Positions 6,947 to 7,390 of a stretch of DNA of 7,390 bases are shown here, piece by piece. How positions within the stretch are numbered: the first letter of the stretch is position 1; the number at the start of each line of letters is the position of its first letter. The notes beneath the pieces were generated by a model, which worked only from the letters and a program-made list of their open reading frames with translations, searched no databases and was not told where the DNA came from. The translations under genes were made by a program, and so were the position numbers. Source of the stretch: HGM04593 sp045634365 (GTDB taxonomy: Bacteria; Bacteroidota; Bacteroidia; Bacteroidales; Bacteroidaceae); assembly GCA_045634365.1 (NCBI GenBank), contig JAZRAC010000021.1:1-7390 (forward strand), in the 5' to 3' direction.

Positions 6947-7152
6947 AAATACTTGACAATAATTTCGACTTCCTGCTTCAGGAAGCTGTGACGGTATTTG
7001 TTGTATCCCACGGATTCCAACTCATCTACCAGGGGCTTGCATCGTCTGATCCACCGATAGAGGTTCTGGATGGCGGTGGATTCCTGCGAATGGGGGTGGT
7101 AAAGCTGTGCCAACTCGGTTTTGGTGTATGACTTGATTCTGAATGTTTCCAC
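6934..7152 (-). CDS. DUF4248 family small protein
   Basis: 72 residues, the usual size for this Bacteroidales-specific family of unknown function. I recognise the pattern: a FRIKSYTKTELAQLYHP start, a central WIRRCKPLVDELESVGY, a KYRHSFLKQEV segment and the closing LGEP. The layout (TKTELAQLY, then a helix with W and C, then a second helical stretch) resembles a small winged-helix or excisionase-like DNA-binding fold, but that is inference. The start is GTG: no ATG lies between it and the in-frame TAA upstream, and AAGGA precedes it at good spacing. These genes often sit beside HU-like DNA-binding genes near capsule loci in Bacteroides, and the divergent gene at 7371 fits. It is convergent with the hmu operon and probably functionally unrelated to it. 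Translations in other frames over this stretch lack family resemblance. Confidence 0.82.
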   Translation of the reverse strand: METFRIKSYTKTELAQLYHPHSQESTAIQNLYRWIRRCKPLVDELESVGYNKYRHSFLKQEVEIIVKYLGEP

Positions 7153-7155
7153 TTT

Positions 7156-7160
7156 TCCTT
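7156..7160 (-). promoter_or_regulatory. Ribosome-binding site AAGGA supporting the GTG start
   Basis: Read on the minus strand, AAGGA lies three bases before the GTG at 7152-7150. With a TAA stop upstream in the same frame and no ATG between, it decides the start of the DUF4248 gene. Confidence 0.5.
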
Positions 7161-7186
7161 GATTGATTTTGTCTGTTTAACTTCTA

Positions 7187-7194
7187 CAAATATA
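7187..7194 (-). promoter_or_regulatory. Bacteroidetes -7 box (TATATTTG) for the DUF4248 gene
   Basis: On the minus strand the sequence reads TATATTTG, a full match to the TAnnTTTG -7 element of the Bacteroidetes primary sigma factor, followed by TAGAAG. It lies 34 bases before the GTG start. I find no clear -33 TTTG upstream, which is common for these promoters. Confidence 0.55.
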
Positions 7195-7235
7195 CGGATT
7201 TTTCGCCACATAATCCATTAAATATCAGGCTAAAA

Positions 7236-7294
7236 CTCGACAATACTCGACAATTCAAAACCTCTCTCGACCAATGCCGACAATAGTCGACAAT
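7236..7294 (+). repeat. Five-copy CGACAAT motif array on an exact 10-base register
   Basis: Copies of (C/T)CGACAAT have their CGA at 7238, 7248, 7268, 7278 and 7288. The first two are CTCGACAAT, the third has an extra C (CTCGACCAAT), the fourth is GCCGACAAT and the fifth is GTCGACAAT. The slot at 7258 is empty (TTCAAAACCT). Spacing of exactly 10 or 20 bases puts every copy on nearly the same face of the DNA. The array ends 18 bases before the rightward -7 box, so it covers the -33 region and upstream of the 7371 gene. It most likely binds a regulator or an architectural protein; which one is unknown. Confidence 0.75.
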
Positions 7295-7312
7295 CGCGCT
7301 TTTCTTGCATCA

Positions 7313-7320
7313 TATCTTTG
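7313..7320 (+). promoter_or_regulatory. Bacteroidetes -7 box (TATCTTTG) for the gene starting at 7371
   Basis: TATCTTTG matches TAnnTTTG exactly. Transcription would begin near 7326-7328, giving a leader of about 44 bases that ends in an A-rich stretch before the ATG, typical of Bacteroidetes translation starts. No TTTG stands at the -33 distance; the last copies of the repeat array lie there, so the promoter may need an activator or be blocked by a repressor. Confidence 0.6.
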
Positions 7321-7370
7321 CATTGTTATCCGGAAGACAAATAGTATAAACCTTTAAAAATTAAAAGATT

Positions 7371-7390
7371 ATGGCAAGAAATGTAACTTA
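7371..7390 (+). CDS. Start of a gene cut by the window end, possibly HU-like DNA-binding protein
   Basis: Only ATG and five further whole codons are visible (MARNVT, then a cut codon). The start is supported by the -7 box 50 bases upstream and by the A/T-rich leader just before the ATG. In Bacteroides, HU-family genes of the long, two-part type often begin with similar residues and often stand next to DUF4248 genes, so that is the leading guess. Six residues cannot establish a family, and any other gene with its own promoter remains possible. Confidence 0.45.

Noticed and set aside
6922..7131. 69-codon plus-strand open frame opposite the DUF4248 gene
   Set aside because: It has no family resemblance, and the minus-strand frame over the same bases gives a clear DUF4248 match with its own promoter and ribosome-binding site.
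7026..7211. Alternative minus-strand frame with an ATG start upstream of the DUF4248 gene
   Set aside because: The ATG lies upstream of the -7 box, so the main transcript would not contain it, and the product lacks resemblance to DUF4248.
7236..7294. CRISPR array
   Set aside because: Units are 7-10 bases with 0-13 bases between them, far too short for repeat-spacer structure.

Overview
The window looks like chromosome from a gut- or mouth-type Bacteroidales bacterium (Bacteroides, Phocaeicola, Parabacteroides or a close relative). Three things point there: a gene order matching the hmu haem-utilisation operon described in Porphyromonas gingivalis and Bacteroides, -7 promoter boxes of the Bacteroidetes form TAnnTTTG, and a DUF4248 gene of a kind I know only from this group.

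Bases 1-6668 hold five same-strand, tightly packed genes. They are the 3' part of a TonB-dependent haem receptor (hmuR-like, start outside the window), a 1392-residue membrane-anchored CobN-type chelatase (hmuS), a polytopic membrane protein (hmuT), a MotA/TolQ/ExbB-type channel protein (hmuU) and a small DUF2149 protein with an ExbD/TolR-like membrane helix (hmuV). Gaps are 12, -1, 4 and -1 bases, so this reads as one transcript. A hairpin followed by a T-rich run lies just after hmuV. The likely job is to bring haem across the outer membrane and then take the iron out of it. HmuS would act as the (de)chelatase at the inner membrane, and the U/V pair would supply proton-motive energy in place of the AAA+ ATPase partners (CobS/CobT, BchI/BchD) of classical class I chelatases. 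Neither those ATPases nor cobalamin-synthesis genes are in the window.

Bases 6669-6933 carry no gene but hold two terminator-like hairpins and a third inverted repeat. Bases 6934-7390 belong to a different module: a minus-strand DUF4248 gene with a GTG start, and divergent from it the first 20 bases of a gene starting at 7371, probably an HU-like DNA-binding protein. The 218-base divergent region between them has a -7 box facing each way. Upstream of the rightward box is a striking array of five CGACAAT-type motifs on an exact 10-base register with one slot empty. This looks like a protein-binding array on one face of the helix and is the least explained element in the window.

The two parts best worth following up are the ATPase-free, apparently periplasm-facing chelatase with its ion-channel partners, and the phased repeat array.
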